Under the pieces are notes generated by a model. The model had not been told where the DNA came from and did not search any database. It was given only the letters and a program-made list of their open reading frames with translations. Shown one piece after another: positions 36,715 through 48,864 of a stretch of 64,000 bases of DNA (positions within the stretch are counted from its first letter, which is position 1; each line of letters opens with the position of its first letter). Location: assembly GCA_964020085.1 (NCBI GenBank), contig OZ026603.1:34417006-34481005 (forward strand). Reading direction: 5' to 3'. The stretch is from Micromussa lordhowensis. Its lineage: Eukaryota > Cnidaria > Anthozoa > Scleractinia > Lobophylliidae. A program made the position numbers and the translations under genes.

Positions 36715-39700
36715 GCCAACCTAGCAGAACATTTTGCTGCAAACCGCGCCTCTTAAAGTGCCCGTGAAGCCGAGCTATGTCAAATTTGCCAAGGGGACCC
36801 CCAGCGCGCGTTTTCTGAAATTCTGCAAAGTTGGGACCAGGGGAAACTACTGCAAAAAGAAGGCCAGAAAAAACACCCTGGCGCCAATGCCATCATGTCT
36901 TAACTTCAATTTCCTTAAAGTGCCAACATAGCAGAACATTTTGCTGCAAACCGCGCCTCTTAAAGTGCCCGTGAAGCCGAGCTATGTCAAATTTTCCAAG
37001 GGGACCCCCAGCGCGCGTTTTCTGAAATTCTGCAAAGTTGGGACCAAAGGAAACTACTGCAAAAAGAAGGCCAGAAAAAACACCCTGGCGCCAATGCCAT
37101 CATGTCGTAACTAGGATTTCCCTGAAGTGCCAACCTAGCAGAACATTTTGCTGCAAACCGCGCCTCTTAAAGTGCCCGTGAAGCCGAGCTATGTCAAATT
37201 TGCCAAGGGGACCCCCAGCGCGCGTTTTCTGAAATTCTGCAAAGTTGGGACCAGGGGAAACTACTGCAAAAAGAAGGCCAGAGTAAACACCCTGGCGCCA
37301 ATGCCATCATGTCGTAACAAGGATTTCCTTGAAGTGCCAACCTAGCAGAACATTTTGCTGCAAACCGCGCCTCTTAAAGTGCCCGTGAAGCCGAGCTATG
37401 TCAAATTTGCCAAGGGGACCCCCAGCGCGCGTTTTCTGAAATTCTGCAAAGTTGGGACCAGGGGAAACTACTGCAAAAAGAAGGCCAGAGAAAACACCCT
37501 GGCGCCAATGCCATCATGTCCTAACTAGGATTTCCTTCAAGTGCCAACCTAGCAGAACATTTTGCTGCAAACCGCGCCTCTTAAAGTGCCCGTGAAGCCG
37601 AGCTATGTCAAATTTGCCAAGGGGACCCCCAGCGCGCGTTTTCTGAAATTCTGCAAAGTTGGGACCAGAGGAAACTACTGCAAAAAGAAGGCCAGAAAAA
37701 ACACCCTGGCGCCAATGCCATCATGTTTTAACTAGGATTCCCTTAAAGTGCCAACCTAGCAGAACATTTTGCTGCAAACCGCGCCTCTTAAAGTGCCCGT
37801 GAAGCCGAGCTATGTCAAATTTGCCAAGGGGACACCCAGCGCGCGTTTTCTGAAATTCTGCAAAGTTGGGACCAGGGGAAACTACTGCAAAAAGAAGGCC
37901 AGAAAAAACACCCTGGCGCCAATGCCATAATGACCTAACTAGAATTTCCTTGAAGTGCCAACCTAGCAGAACATTTTGCTGCAAACCGCGCCTCTTAAAG
38001 TGCCCGTGAAGCCGAGCTATGTCAAATTTGCCAAGGGGACCCCCAGCGCGCGTTTTCTGAAATTCTGCAAAGTTGGGATAAGGGGAAACTACTGCAAAAA
38101 AAAGGCCAGAAAAAACACCCTGGCGCCAATGCCATCATGTCTTAACTTAAATTTCCTTAAAGTGCCAACCTAGCAGAACATTTTGCTGCAAACCGCGCCT
38201 CTTAAAGTGCCCGTGAAGCCGAGCTATGTCAAATTTGCCAAGGGGACCCCCAGCGCGCGTTTTCTGAAATTCTGCAAAGTTGGGACCAGGGGAAACTACT
38301 GCAAAAAGAAGGCCAGAAAAAACACCCTGGCGCCAATGCCATCATGTCCTAACTAGGATTTCCTTCAAGTGCCAGCCTAGCAGAACATTTTGCTGCAAAC
38401 CGCGTTTCTTAAAGTGCCCGTGAAGCCGAGCTATGTCAAATTTGCCAAGGGGACCCCCAGCGCGCGTTTTCTGAAATTCTGCAAAGTTGGGACCAGGGAA
38501 ACTACTGCAAAAAGAAGGCCAGAAAAAACACCCTGGCGCCAATGCCATCATGTCTTAACTAAAATTTTCTTGAAGTGCCAACCTAGCAGAACATTTTGCT
38601 GCAAACCGCGCCTCTTAAAGTGCACGTGAAGCCGAGTTATGTCAAATTTGCCAAGGGGACCCCCAGCGCGCGTTTTCTGAAATTCTGCAAAGTTGGGACC
38701 AGGGGAAACTACTGCAAAAAGAAGGCCAGAGTAAACACCCTGGCGCCAATGCCATCATGTCGTAACTAGGATTTCCTTCAAGTGCCAACCTAGCAGAACA
38801 TTTTGCTGCAAACCGCGCCTCTTAAAGTGCCCGTGAAGCCGAGCTATGTCAAATTTGCCAAGGGGACCCCCAGCGCGCGTTTTCTGAAATTCTGCAAAGT
38901 TGGGACCAGGGGAAACTACTGCAAAAAGAAGGCCAGAAAAAACACCCTGGCGCCAATGCCATCATGTCTTAACTTCAATTTCCTTAAAGTGCCAACATAG
39001 CAGAACATTTTGCTGCAAACCGCGCCTCTTAAAGTGCCCGTGAAGCCGAGCTATGTCAAATTTTCCAAGGGGACCCCCAGCGCGCGTTTTCTGAAATTCT
39101 GCAAAGTTGGGACCAAAGGAAACTACTGCAAAAAGAAGGCCAGAAAAAACACCCTGGCGCCAATGCCATCATGTCGTAACTAGGATTTCCCTGAAGTGCC
39201 AACCTAGCAGAACATTTTGCTGCAAACCGCGCCTCTTAAAGTGCCCGTGAAGCCGAGCTATGTCAAATTTGCCAAGGGGACCCCCAGCGCGCGTTTTCTG
39301 AAATTCTGCAAAGTTGGGACCAGGGGAAACTACTGCAAAAAGAAGGCCAGAGTAAACACCCTGGCGCCAATGCCATCATGTCGTAACAAGGATTTCCTTG
39401 AAGTGCCAACCTAGCAGAACATTTTGCTGCAAACCGCGCCTCTTAAAGTGCCCGTGAAGCCGAGCTATGTCAAATTTGCCAAGGGGACCCCCAGCGCGCG
39501 TTTTCTGAAATTCTGCAAAGTTGGGACCAGGGGAAACTACTGCAAAAAGAAGGCCAGAGAAAACACCCTGGCGCCAATGCCATCATGTCCTAACTAGGAT
39601 TTCCTTCAAGTGCCAACCTAGCAGAACATTTTGCTGCAAACCGCGCCTCTTAAAGTGCCCGTGAAGCCGAGCTATGTCAAATTTGCCAAGGGGACCCCCA

Positions 39701-40852
39701 GCGCGCGTTTTCTGAAATTCTGCAAAGTTGGGACCAGAGGAAACTACTGCAAAAAGAAGGCCAGAAAAAACACCCTGGCGCCAATGCCATCATGTTTTAA
39801 CTAGGATTCCCTTAAAGTGCCAACCTAGCAGAACATTTTGCTGCAAACCGCGCCTCTTAAAGTGCCCGTGAAGCCGAGCTATGTCAAATTTGCCAAGGGG
39901 ACACCCAGCGCGCGTTTTCTGAAATTCTGCAAAGTTGGGACCAGGGGAAACTACTGCAAAAAGAAGGCCAGAAAAAACACCCTGGCGCCAATGCCATAAT
40001 GACCTAACTAGAATTTCCTTGAAGTGCCAACCTAGCAGAACATTTTGCTGCAAACCGCGCCTCTTAAAGTGCCCGTGAAGCCGAGCTATGTCAAATTTGC
40101 CAAGGGGACCCCCAGCGCGCGTTTTCTGAAATTCTGCAAAGTTGGGATAAGGGGAAACTACTGCAAAAAAAAGGCCAGAAAAAACACCCTGGCGCCAATG
40201 CCATCATGTCTTAACTTAAATTTCCTTAAAGTGCCAACCTAGCAGAACATTTTGCTGCAAACCGCGCCTCTTAAAGTGCCCGTGAAGCCGAGCTATGTCA
40301 AATTTGCCAAGGGGACCCCCAGCGCGCGTTTTCTGAAATTCTGCAAAGTTGGGACCAGGGGAAACTACTGCAAAAAGAAGGCCAGAAAAAACACCCTGGC
40401 GCCAATGCCATCATGTCCTAACTAGGATTTCCTTCAAGTGCCAGCCTAGCAGAACATTTTGCTGCAAACCGCGTTTCTTAAAGTGCCCGTGAAGCCGAGC
40501 TATGTCAAATTTGCCAAGGGGACCCCCAGCGCGCGTTTTCTGAAATTCTGCAAAGTTGGGACCAGGGAAACTACTGCAAAAAGAAGGCCAGAAAAAACAC
40601 CCTGGCGCCAATGCCATCATGTCTTAACTAAAATTTTCTTGAAGTGCCAACCTAGCAGAACATTTTGCTGCAAACCGCGCCTCTTAAAGTGCACGTGAAG
40701 CCGAGTTATGTCAAATTTGCCAAGGGGACCCCCAGCGCGCGTTTTCTGAAATTCTGCAAAGTTGGGACCAGGGGAAACTACTGCAAAAAGAAGGCCAGAG
40801 TAAACACCCTGGCGCCAATGCCATCATGTCGTAACTAGGATTTCCTTGAAGT
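36715..40852. repeat. Tandem duplication of a 10-mer (2069 bp)
   Basis: Two adjacent blocks, about 36715-38783 and 38784-40852, match variant for variant at an offset of 2069 bp (10 x 207 - 1). Shared private markers include GCCAACATAGCAG (36925 and 38994), AATTTTCCAAGG, GAGTAAACACC with CATGTCGTAACAAGG, GTTGGGATAAGGGG, GCAAAAAAAAGGCC, CGCGTTTCTTAAAG, and the one-base deletion GGGACCAGGGAAAC (about 38490 and 40559). I noticed no differences inside the blocks, which suggests a very recent duplication; divergence returns just outside, for example CCTTGAAG against CCTTCAAG at the end. Confidence 0.85.
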
Positions 40853-43800
40853 GCCAACCTAGCAGAACATTTTGCTGCAAACCGCGCCTCTTAAAGTGCC
40901 CGTGAAGCCGAGCTATGTCAAATTTGCCAAGGAGACCCCCAGCGCGCGTTTTCTGAAATTCTGCAAAGTTGGGACCAGAGGAAACTACTGCAAAAAGAAG
41001 GCCAGAAAAAACACCCTGGCGCCAATGCCATCATGTCCTAACTAAAATTTCCTTCAAGTGCCAACCTAGCAGAACATTTTGCTGGAAACCGCGCCTCTTA
41101 AAGTGCCCGTGAAGCCGAGCTATGTCAAATTTGCCAAGGGGACCCCCAGCGCGCGTTTTCTGAAATTCTGCAAAGTTGGGACCAGGGGAAACTACTGCAA
41201 AAAAAAGGCCAGAAAAAACACCCTGGCGCCAATGCCATCATGTCTTAACTTAAATTTCCTTAAAGTGCCAACCTAGCAGAACATTTTGCTGCAAACCGCG
41301 CCTCTTAAAGTGCCCGTGAAGCCGAGCTATGTCAAATTTGCCAAGGGGACCCCCAGCGCGCGTTTTCTGAAATTCTGCAAAGTTGGGACCAGGGGAAACT
41401 ACTGCAAAAAGAAGGCCAGAAAAAACACCCTGGCGCCAATGCCATCATGTCCTAACTAGGATTTCCTTCAAGTGCCAGCCTAGCAGAACATTTTGCTGCA
41501 AACCGCGCCTCTTAAAGTGCCCGTGAAGCCGAGCTATGTCAAATTTGCCAAGGGGACCCCCAGCGCGCGTTTTCTGAAATTCTGCAAAGTTGGGACCAGG
41601 GGAAACTACTGCAAAAAGAAGGCCAGAAAAAACACCCTGGCGCCAATGCCATCATGTCTTAACTAAAATTTCCTTGAAGTGCCAACCTAGCAGAACATTT
41701 TGCTGCAAACCGCGCCTCTTAAAGTGCACGTGAAGCCGAGTTATGTCAAATTTGCCAAGGGGACCCCCAGCGCGCGTTTTCTGAAATTCTGCAAAGTTGG
41801 GACCAGGGGAAACTACTGCAAAAAGAAGGCCAGAGTAAACACCCTGGCGCCAATGCCATCATGTCGTAACTAGGATTTCCTTGAAGTGCCAACCTAGCAG
41901 AACATTTTGCTGCAAACCGCGCCTCTTAAAGTGCCCGTGAAGCCGAGCTATGTCAAATTTGCCAAGGGGACCCCCAGCGCGCGTTTTCTGAAATTCTGCA
42001 AAGTTGGGACCAGAGGAAACTACTGCAAAAAGAAGGCCAGAAAAAAAACCCTGACGCCAATGCCATCATGTCCTAACTAAAATTTCCTTCAAGTGCCAAC
42101 CTAGCAGAACATTTTGCTGGAAACCGCACCTCTTAAAGTGCCCGTGAAGCCGAGCTATGTCAAATTTGCCAAGGGGACCCCCAGCGCGCGTTTTCTGAAA
42201 TTCTGCAAAGTTGGGACCAGGGGAAACTACTGCAAAAAGAAGGCCAGAAAAAACACCCTGGCGCCAATGCCATCATGTCTTAACTTCAATTTCCTTAAAG
42301 TGCCAACCTAGCAGAACATTTTGCGGCAAACCGCGCCTCTTAAAGTGCCCGTGAAGCCGAGCTATGTCAAATTTGCCAAGGGGACCCCCAGCGCGCGTTT
42401 TCTGAAATTCTGCAAAGTTGGGACCAAAGGAAACTACTGCAAAAAGAAGGCCAGAAAAAACACCCTGGCGCCAATGCCATCATGTCCTAACTAGGATTTC
42501 CCTGAAGTGTAAACCTAGCAGAACATTTTGCTGCAAACCGCGCCTCTTAAAGTGCCCGTGAAGCCGAGCTATGTCAAATTTGCCAAGGGGACCCCCAGCG
42601 CGCATTTCTGAAATTCTGCAAAGTTGGGACCAGGGGAAACTACTGCAAAAAGAAGGCCAGAGTAAACACCCTGGTGCCAATGCCATCATGTCGTAACTAG
42701 GATTTCCTTCAAGTGCCAACCTAGCAGAACATTTTGCTGCAAACCGCGCCTCTTAAAGTGCCCGTGAAGCCGAGCTATGTCAAATTTGCCAAGGGGACCC
42801 CCAGCGCGCGTTTTCTGAAATTCTGCAAAGTTGGGACCAGAGGAAACTACTGCAAAAAGAAGGCCAGAGTAAACACCCTGGCGCCAATGCCATCATGTTC
42901 TAACTAAAATTTCCTTCAAGTGCCAACCTAGCAGAACATTTTGCTGCAAACCGCGCCTCTTAAAGTGCCCGTGAAGCCGAGCTATGTCAAATTTGCCAAG
43001 GGGACCCCCAGCGCGCGTTTTCTGAAATTCTGCAAAGTTGGGACCAGGGGAAACTACTGCAAAAAGAAGGCCAGAAAAAACACCCTGGCGCCAATGCCAT
43101 CATGTCTTAACTTCAATTTCCTTAAAGTGCCAACCTAGCAGAACATTTTGCTGCAAACCGCGCCTCTTAAAGTGCCCGTGAAGCCGAGCTATGTCAAATT
43201 TGCCAAGGGGACCCCCAGCGCGCGTTTTCTGAAATTCTGCAAAGTTGGGACCAAAGGAAACTACTGCAAAAAGAAGGCCAGATAAAACACCCTGGCGCCA
43301 ATGCCATCATGTCTTAACTTAAATTTCCTTAACGTGCCAACCTAGCAGAACATTTTGCTGCAAACCGCGCCTCTTAAAGTGCACGTGAAGCCGAGTTATG
43401 TCAAATTTGCCAAGGGGACCCCCAGCGCGCGTTTTCTGAAATTCTGCAAAGTTGGGACCAGGGGAAACTACTGCAAAAAGAAGGCCAGAAAAAACACCCT
43501 GGCGACAATGCCATCATGTCCTAACTACGATTTCCTTAAAGTGCCAACCTAGCAGAACATTTTGCTGCAAACCGCGCCTCTTAAAGTGCCCGTGAAGCCG
43601 AGCTATGTCAAATTCGCCAAGGGGACCCCCAGCGCGCGTTTTCTGAAATTCTGCAAAGTTGGGACCAGGGGAAACTACTGCAAAAAGAAGGCCAGAAAAA
43701 ACACCCTGGCGCCAATGCCATCATGTCTTAACTTCAATTTCCTTAAAGTGCCAACCTAGCAGAACATTTTGCGGCAAACCGCGCCTCTTAAAGTGCCCGT

Positions 43801-45583
43801 GAAGCCGAGCTATGTCAAATTTGCCAAGGGAACCCCCAGCGCGCGTTTTCTGAAATTCTGCAAAGTTGGGACCAAAGGAAACTACTGCAAAAAGAAGGCC
43901 AGAAAAAACACCCTGGCGCCAATGCCATCATGTCCTAACTAGCATTTCCCTAAACTGCCAACCTAGCAGAACATTTTGCTGCCAACCGCGCCTCTTAAAG
44001 TGCCCGTGAAGCCGAGCTATGTCAAATTTGCCAAGGGGACCTCCAGCGCGCGTTTTCTGAAATTCTGCAAAGTTGGGACCAGGGGAAACTACTGCAAAAA
44101 GAAGGCCAGAGTAAACACCCTGGCGCCAATGCCGTCATGTCGTAACTAGGATTTCCTTGAAGTGCCAACCTAGCAGAACATTTTGCTGCAAACCGTTCCT
44201 CTTAAAGTGCCCGTGAAGCCGAGCTATGTCAAATTTGCCAAGGGGACCCCCAGCGCGCGTTTTCTGAAATTCTGCAAAGTTGGGACCAGAGGAAACTACT
44301 GCAAAAAGAAGGCCAGAAAAAACACCCTGGCGCCAATGCCATCATGTCTTAACTTCAATTTCCTTAAAGTGCCAACCTAGCAGAACATTTTGCGGCAAAC
44401 CGCGCCTCTTAAAGTGCCCGTGAAGCCGAGCTATGTCAAATTTGCCAAGGGAACCCCCAGCGCGCGTTTTCTGAAATTCTGCAAAGTTGGGACCAAAGGA
44501 AACTACTGCAAAAAGAAGGCCAGAAAAAACACCCTGGCGCCAATGCCATCATGTCCTAACTAGCATTTCCCTGAACTGCCAACCTAGCAGAACATTTTGC
44601 TGCCAACCGCGCCTCTTAAAGTGCCCATGAAGCCGAGCTATGTCAAATTTGCCAAGGGGACCTCCAGCGCGCGTTTTCTGAAATTCTGCAAAGTTGGGAC
44701 CAGGGGAAACTACTGCAAAAAGAAGGCCAGAGTAAACACCCTGGCGCCAATGCCATCATGTCGTAACTATTATTTCCTTGAAGTGCCAACCTAGCAGAAC
44801 ATTTTGCTGCAAACCGCGCCTCTTAAAGTGCCCGTGAAGCCGAGCTATGTCAAATTTGCCAAGGGGACCCCCAGCGCGCGTTTTCTGAAATTCTGCAAAG
44901 TTGGGACCAGAGGAAACTACTGCAAAAAGAAGGCCAGAGTAAACACCCTGGCGCCAATGCCATCATGTCCTAACTAAAATTTCCTTCAAGTGCCAACCTA
45001 GCAGAACATTTTGCTGCAAACCGCGCCTCTTAAAGTGCCCGTGAAGCCGAGCTATGTCAAATTTGCCAAGGGGACCCCCAGCGCGCGTTTTCTGAAATTC
45101 TGCAAAGTTGGGACCAGGGGAAACTACTGCAAAAAGAAGGCCAGAAAAAACACCCTGGCGCCAATGCCATCATGTCTTAACTTCAATTTCCTTAAAGTGC
45201 CAACCTAGCAGAACATTTTGCTGCAAACCGCGCCTCTTAAAGTGCCCGTGAAGCCGAGCTATGTCAAATTTGCCAAGGGGACCCCCAGCGCGCGTTTTCT
45301 GAAATTCTGCAAAGTTGGGACCAAAGGAAACTACTGCAAAAAGAAGGCCAGATAAAACACCCTGGCGCCAATGCCATCATGTCCTAACTAGCATTTCCTT
45401 GAAGTGCCAACCTAGCAGAACATTTTGCTGCAAACCGCGCCTCTTAAAGTGCCCGTGAAGCCGAGCTATGTGAAATTTGCCAAGGGGACCCCCAGCGCGC
45501 GTTTTCTGAAATTCTGCAAAGTTGGGACCAGGGGAAACTACTGCAAAAAGAAGGCCAGAGAAAAAACCCTGGCGCCAATGCCA
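40853..45583. repeat. Nested 5-mer, 3-mer and 7-mer satellite steps
   Basis: The variant TTTTGCTGGAAACCGC occurs at about 41080 and 42115 (1035 bp, 5 monomers). TTTTGCGGCAAACCGCGCC occurs at 42323, 43771 and 44392 (1448 and 621 bp: 7 monomers less one base, then 3). GCTGCCAACCGCG with GGGACCTCCAGCG recurs 621 bp apart (about 43979 and 44600). A 1-bp loss at GCGCATTTCTG (about 42600) accounts for the 1448. Several exchange sizes are therefore superimposed. The monomer set (GATAAAACACC, GTGAAATTTGCC, GAGTAAACACC, GACCTCCAG) is the one also found at 55.5-60 kb. Confidence 0.75.
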
Positions 45584-46204
45584 TCATGTCCTAACTAGGA
45601 TTTCCTTCAAGTGCCAACCTAGCAGAACATTTTGCTGCAAACCGCGCCTCTTAAAGTGCCCGTGAAGCCGAGCTATGTCAAATTTGCCAAGGGGACACCC
45701 AGCGCGCGTTTTCTGAAATTCTGCAAAGTTGGGACCAGGGGAAACTACTGCAAAAAGAAAGCCAGAAAAAACACCCTGGCGCCAATGCCATAATGACCTA
45801 ACTAGAATTTCCTTGAAGTGCCAACCTAGCAGAACATTTTGCTGCAAACCGCGCCTCTTAAAGTGCCCGTGAAGCCGAGCTATGTCAAATTTGCCAAGGG
45901 GACCCCCAGCGCGCGTTTTCTGAAATTCTGCAAAGTTGGGACCAGGGGAAACTACTGCAAAAAAAAGGCCAGAAAAAACACCCTGGCGCCAATGCCATCA
46001 TGTCTTAACTTAAATTTCCTTAAAGTGCCAACCTAGCAGAACATTTTGCTGCAAACTGCGCCTCTTAAAGTGCCCGTGAAGCCGAGCTATGTCAAATTTG
46101 CCAAGGGGACCCCCAGCGCGCGTTTTCTGAAATTCTGCAAAGTTGGGACCAGGGGAAACTACTGCAAAAAGAAGGCCAGAAAAAACACCCTGGCGCCAAT
46201 GCCA
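45584..46204. repeat. Satellite trimer leading into the 13-mer HOR
   Basis: Three monomers bearing GGGGACACCC with CATAATGACC, then GCAAAAAAAAGGCC with CATGTCTTAACTTAAATTT, then GCAAACTGCGCC. These are the same three types, in the same order, as in every following 6-mer or 7-mer of the 46-54 kb HOR. They are thus the end of a further, otherwise unrecognisable HOR copy. Confidence 0.7.
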
Positions 46205-48444
46205 TCATGTCCTAACTAGGATTTCCTTCAAGTGCCAGCCTAGCAGAACATTTTGCTGCAAACCGCGCCTCTTAAAGTGCCCGTGAAGCCGAGCTATGTC
46301 AAATTTGCCAAGGGGACCCCCAGCGCGCGTTTTCTGAAATTCTGCAAAGTTGGGACCAGGGGAAACTACTGCAAAAAAGGCCAGAAAAAACACCCTGGCG
46401 CCAATGCCATCATGTCCTAACTAGGATTTCCTTGAAGTGCCAACCAAGCAGAACATTTTGCTGCAAACCGCGCCTCTTAAAGTGCCCGTGAGGCCGAGCT
46501 ATGTCAAATTTACCAAGGAGACCCCCAGCGCGCGTTTTCTGAAATTCTGCAAAGTTGGGACAATGGGAAACTACTGCAAAAAGAAGGCCAGAAAAAACAC
46601 CCTGGCGCCAATGCCATCATGTCCTAACAAAAATTTCCTTGAAGTGCCAGCCTAGCAGAACATTTTGCTGCAAACCGCGCCTCTTAAAGTGCCCGTGAAG
46701 CCGAGCTATGTCAAATTTGCCAAGGGGACCCCCAGCGCGCGTTTTCTGAAATTCTGCAAAGTTGGGACCAGGGGAAACTACTGCAAAAAGAAGGCCAGAA
46801 AAAACACCCTGGCGACAATGCCATCATGTCCTAACTACGATTTCCTTGAAGTGCCAACCTAGCAGAACATTTTGCTGCAAACCGCGCCTCTTAAAGTGCC
46901 CGTGAAGCCGAGCTATGTCAAATTTGCCAAGGGGACACCCAGCGCGCGTTTTCTGAAATTCTGCAAAGTTGGGACCAGGGGAAACTACTGCAAAAAGAAG
47001 GCCAGAAAAAACACCCTGGCGCCAATGCCATAATGACCTAACTAAAATTTCCTTGAAGTGCGAACCTAGCAGAACATTTTGCTGCAAACCGCGCCTCTTA
47101 AAGTGCCCGTGAAGCCGAGCTATGTCAAATTTGCCAAGGGGACCCCCAGCGCGCGTTTTCTGAAATTCTGCAAAGTTGGGACCAGGGGAAACTACTGCAA
47201 AAAAAAGGCCAGAAAAAACACCCTGGCGCCAATCCCATCATGTCTTAACTTAAATTTCCTTAAAGTGCCAACCTAGCAGAACATTTTGCTGCAAACTGCG
47301 CCTCTTAAAGTGCCCGTGAAGCCGAGCTATGTCAAATTTGCCAAGGGGACCCCCAGCGCGCGTTTTCTGAAATTCTGCAAAGTTGGGACCAGGGGAAACT
47401 ACTGCAAAAAGAAGGCCAGAAAAAACACCCTGGCGCCAATGCCATCATGTCCTAACTAGGATTTCCTTCAAGTGCCAGCCTAGCAGAACATTTTGCTGCA
47501 AACCGCGCCTCTTAAAGTGCCCGTGAAGCCGAGCTATGTCAAATTTGCCAAGGGGACCCCCAGCGCGCGTTTTCTGAAATTCTGCAAAGTTGGGACCAGG
47601 GGAAACTACTGCAAAAAAGGCCAGAAAAAACACCCTGGCGCCAATGCCATCATGTCCTAACTAGGATTTCCTTGAAGTGCCAACCTAGCAGAACATTTTG
47701 CTGCAAACCGCGCCTCTTAAAGTGCCCGTGAGGCCGAGCTATGTCAAATTTACCAAGGGGACCCCCAGCGCGCGTTTTCTGAAATTCTGCAAAGTTGGGA
47801 CAATGGGAAACTACTGCAAAAAGAAGGCCAGAAAAAACACCCTGGCGCCAATGCCATCATGTCCTAACAAGGATTTCCTTGAAGTGCCAGCCTAGCAGAA
47901 CATTTTGCTGCAAACCGCGCCTCTTAAAGTGCCCGTGAAGCCGAGCTATGTCAAATTTGCCAAGGGGACCCCCAGCGCGCGTTTTCTGAAATTCTGCAAA
48001 GTTGGGACCAGGGGAAACTACTGCAAAAACAAGGCCAGAAAAAACACCCTAGCGACAATGCCATCATGTCCTAACTACGATTTCCTTGAAGTGCCAACCT
48101 AGTAGAACATTTTGCTGCAAACCGCGCCTCTTAAAGTGCCCGTGAAGCCGAGCTATGTCAAATTTGCCAAGGGGACACCCAGCGCGCGTTTTCTGAAATT
48201 CTGCAAAGTTGGGACCAGGGGAAACTACTGCAAAAAGAAGGCCAGAAAAAACACCCTGGCGCCAATGCCATAATGACCTAACTAGAATTTCCTTTAAGTG
48301 CCAACCTAGCAGAACATTTTGCTGCAAACCGCGCCTCTTAAAGTGCCCGTGAAGCCGAGCTATGTCAAATTTGCCAAGGGGACCCCCAGCGCGCGTTTTC
48401 TGAAATTCTGCAAAGTTGGGACCAGGGGAAACTACTGCAAAAAA

Positions 48445-48447
48445 AAG
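48445..48447. repeat. Left copy of candidate 3-bp target duplication (AAG)
   Basis: The empty site in sister HOR units reads GCAAAAAAAAGGCC. At the insert, AAG is present both before it (48445-48447) and after it (48865-48867), while the empty site has it once. Three bases in an A-rich context could equally be chance microhomology, so this is only a candidate duplication. Confidence 0.4.
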
Positions 48448-48476
48448 CAACAACACAACAACAACAACAACAACAC
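48448..48476. repeat. (CAA)n microsatellite tail of the insert
   Basis: CAA units with two CAC interruptions, directly next to the A8 of the satellite. On the minus strand this is (GTT)n at the 3' end of the presumed retroposon. In target-primed reverse transcription the tail would be the first part copied, primed from the plus-strand A tract. Confidence 0.85.
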
Positions 48477-48479
48477 ACC

Positions 48480-48485
48480 TTTATT
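48480..48485 (-). promoter_or_regulatory. AATAAA poly(A)-signal motif
   Basis: TTTATT on the plus strand, read as AATAAA on the minus strand, a few bases before the (GTT)n tail. The position fits a retroposon 3' end. Chance occurrence in A+T-rich DNA is possible; position relative to the tail is the main support. Confidence 0.45.
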
Positions 48486-48767
48486 CGCCTAGTACACACG
48501 CTGACGCTGATAAAGTTAAATAAAATAAATAAATAACTTTTCTGTTAGTACTCAATTAAGCCTGGAGCTGAAATAATCCTGGGATTTTCTAGCCAGTTCT
48601 CCAGATTTTTAAGTTTGAAAATAATTGAGATAGGAACTATTTTTACTAAGAAGCAGTTTTAAGTGTACAATATATAATAAGAAAGAAAGAGTATATGATT
48701 AGGTTGCGTTTAATTATGCTGTTCTGACAGTAAATAAGGTTTTAGTTGTTTCGAGAATTGGTGTATG

Positions 48768-48801
48768 TTTAGTTCCTTAAGATTTTTAGTTCCTTAAGAT
48801 T
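48768..48801. repeat. 17-bp direct repeat, two copies, inside the insert
   Basis: The unit TTTAGTTCCTTAAGATT is present at 48768-48784 and immediately again at 48785-48801. Each unit contains the palindrome CTTAAG. Nothing else in the window resembles it. It may be a replication-slippage duplication in the element or a feature of its 3' UTR. Confidence 0.9.
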
Positions 48802-48864
48802 TGAGGGAACTTTATCCCAGATGATACACGCAGCATATCCGATTGTTTGCTTTCCCTATCCCTT

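Larger units (their letters stand above)
1..48447. repeat. 207-bp satellite array, left part (about 234 monomers)
   Basis: Head-to-tail copies of a 207-bp monomer, all in one orientation; base 1 falls in the motif GACCAGGGGAAACTAC, which recurs at 208 and every 207 bp after that. The consensus is about 50% G+C with 8 CpGs. Landmarks in order are GCAAAAAGAAGGCCAG, CACCCTGGCGCCAATG, a variable segment around CTAACTAGGATTTCC, CAACCTAGCAGAACATT, GCTGCAAACCGCGCC, GTGAAGCCGAGC, CAAGGGGACCCCCAGCG and CGCGTTTTCTGAAATTC. The phase is held for tens of kb and shifts only at small indels, for example -1 near 11060, +2 near 12908, -1 near 13898, +1 near 23430, and -2 near 24654, 25687, 27341, 28167 and 28579. 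It is certainly a satellite. Its function is unknown; a centromeric or other heterochromatic role is inference from monomer length, copy number and HOR structure. Confidence 0.97.
48448..48864 (-). mobile_element. A+T-rich insert, probable 5'-truncated non-LTR retroposon
   Basis: A block of 417 bp (420 bp net with a 3-bp duplication) with no similarity to the satellite and about 32% G+C against about 50% around it. Read on the minus strand it ends in AATAAA, a few bases, then a (GTT)n tract that joins the T8 of the interrupted monomer. A poly(A) signal followed by a short-unit microsatellite tail is typical of the 3' end of LINE elements such as the CR1, L2 or RTE types. It shows no long open frame, no terminal inverted repeats and no LTRs, so it would be a heavily 5'-truncated 3' UTR copy or a SINE using such a tail. 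The family cannot be named by eye. Alternatives are filler DNA at a repaired break or an unrelated non-autonomous element. Confidence 0.6.

Noticed and set aside
48448..48864. DNA transposon or Helitron interpretation of the insert
   Set aside because: No terminal inverted repeats (ends are CAACAAC and TATCCCTT), no typical TA or 8-bp target duplication, and no hairpin followed by CTRR end. The microsatellite tail with AATAAA fits a retroposon better.
48481..48864. Possible gene or ORF fragment in the insert
   Set aside because: Stops are frequent in all frames by eye and the composition is A+T-rich non-coding; no recognisable protein motif was found.
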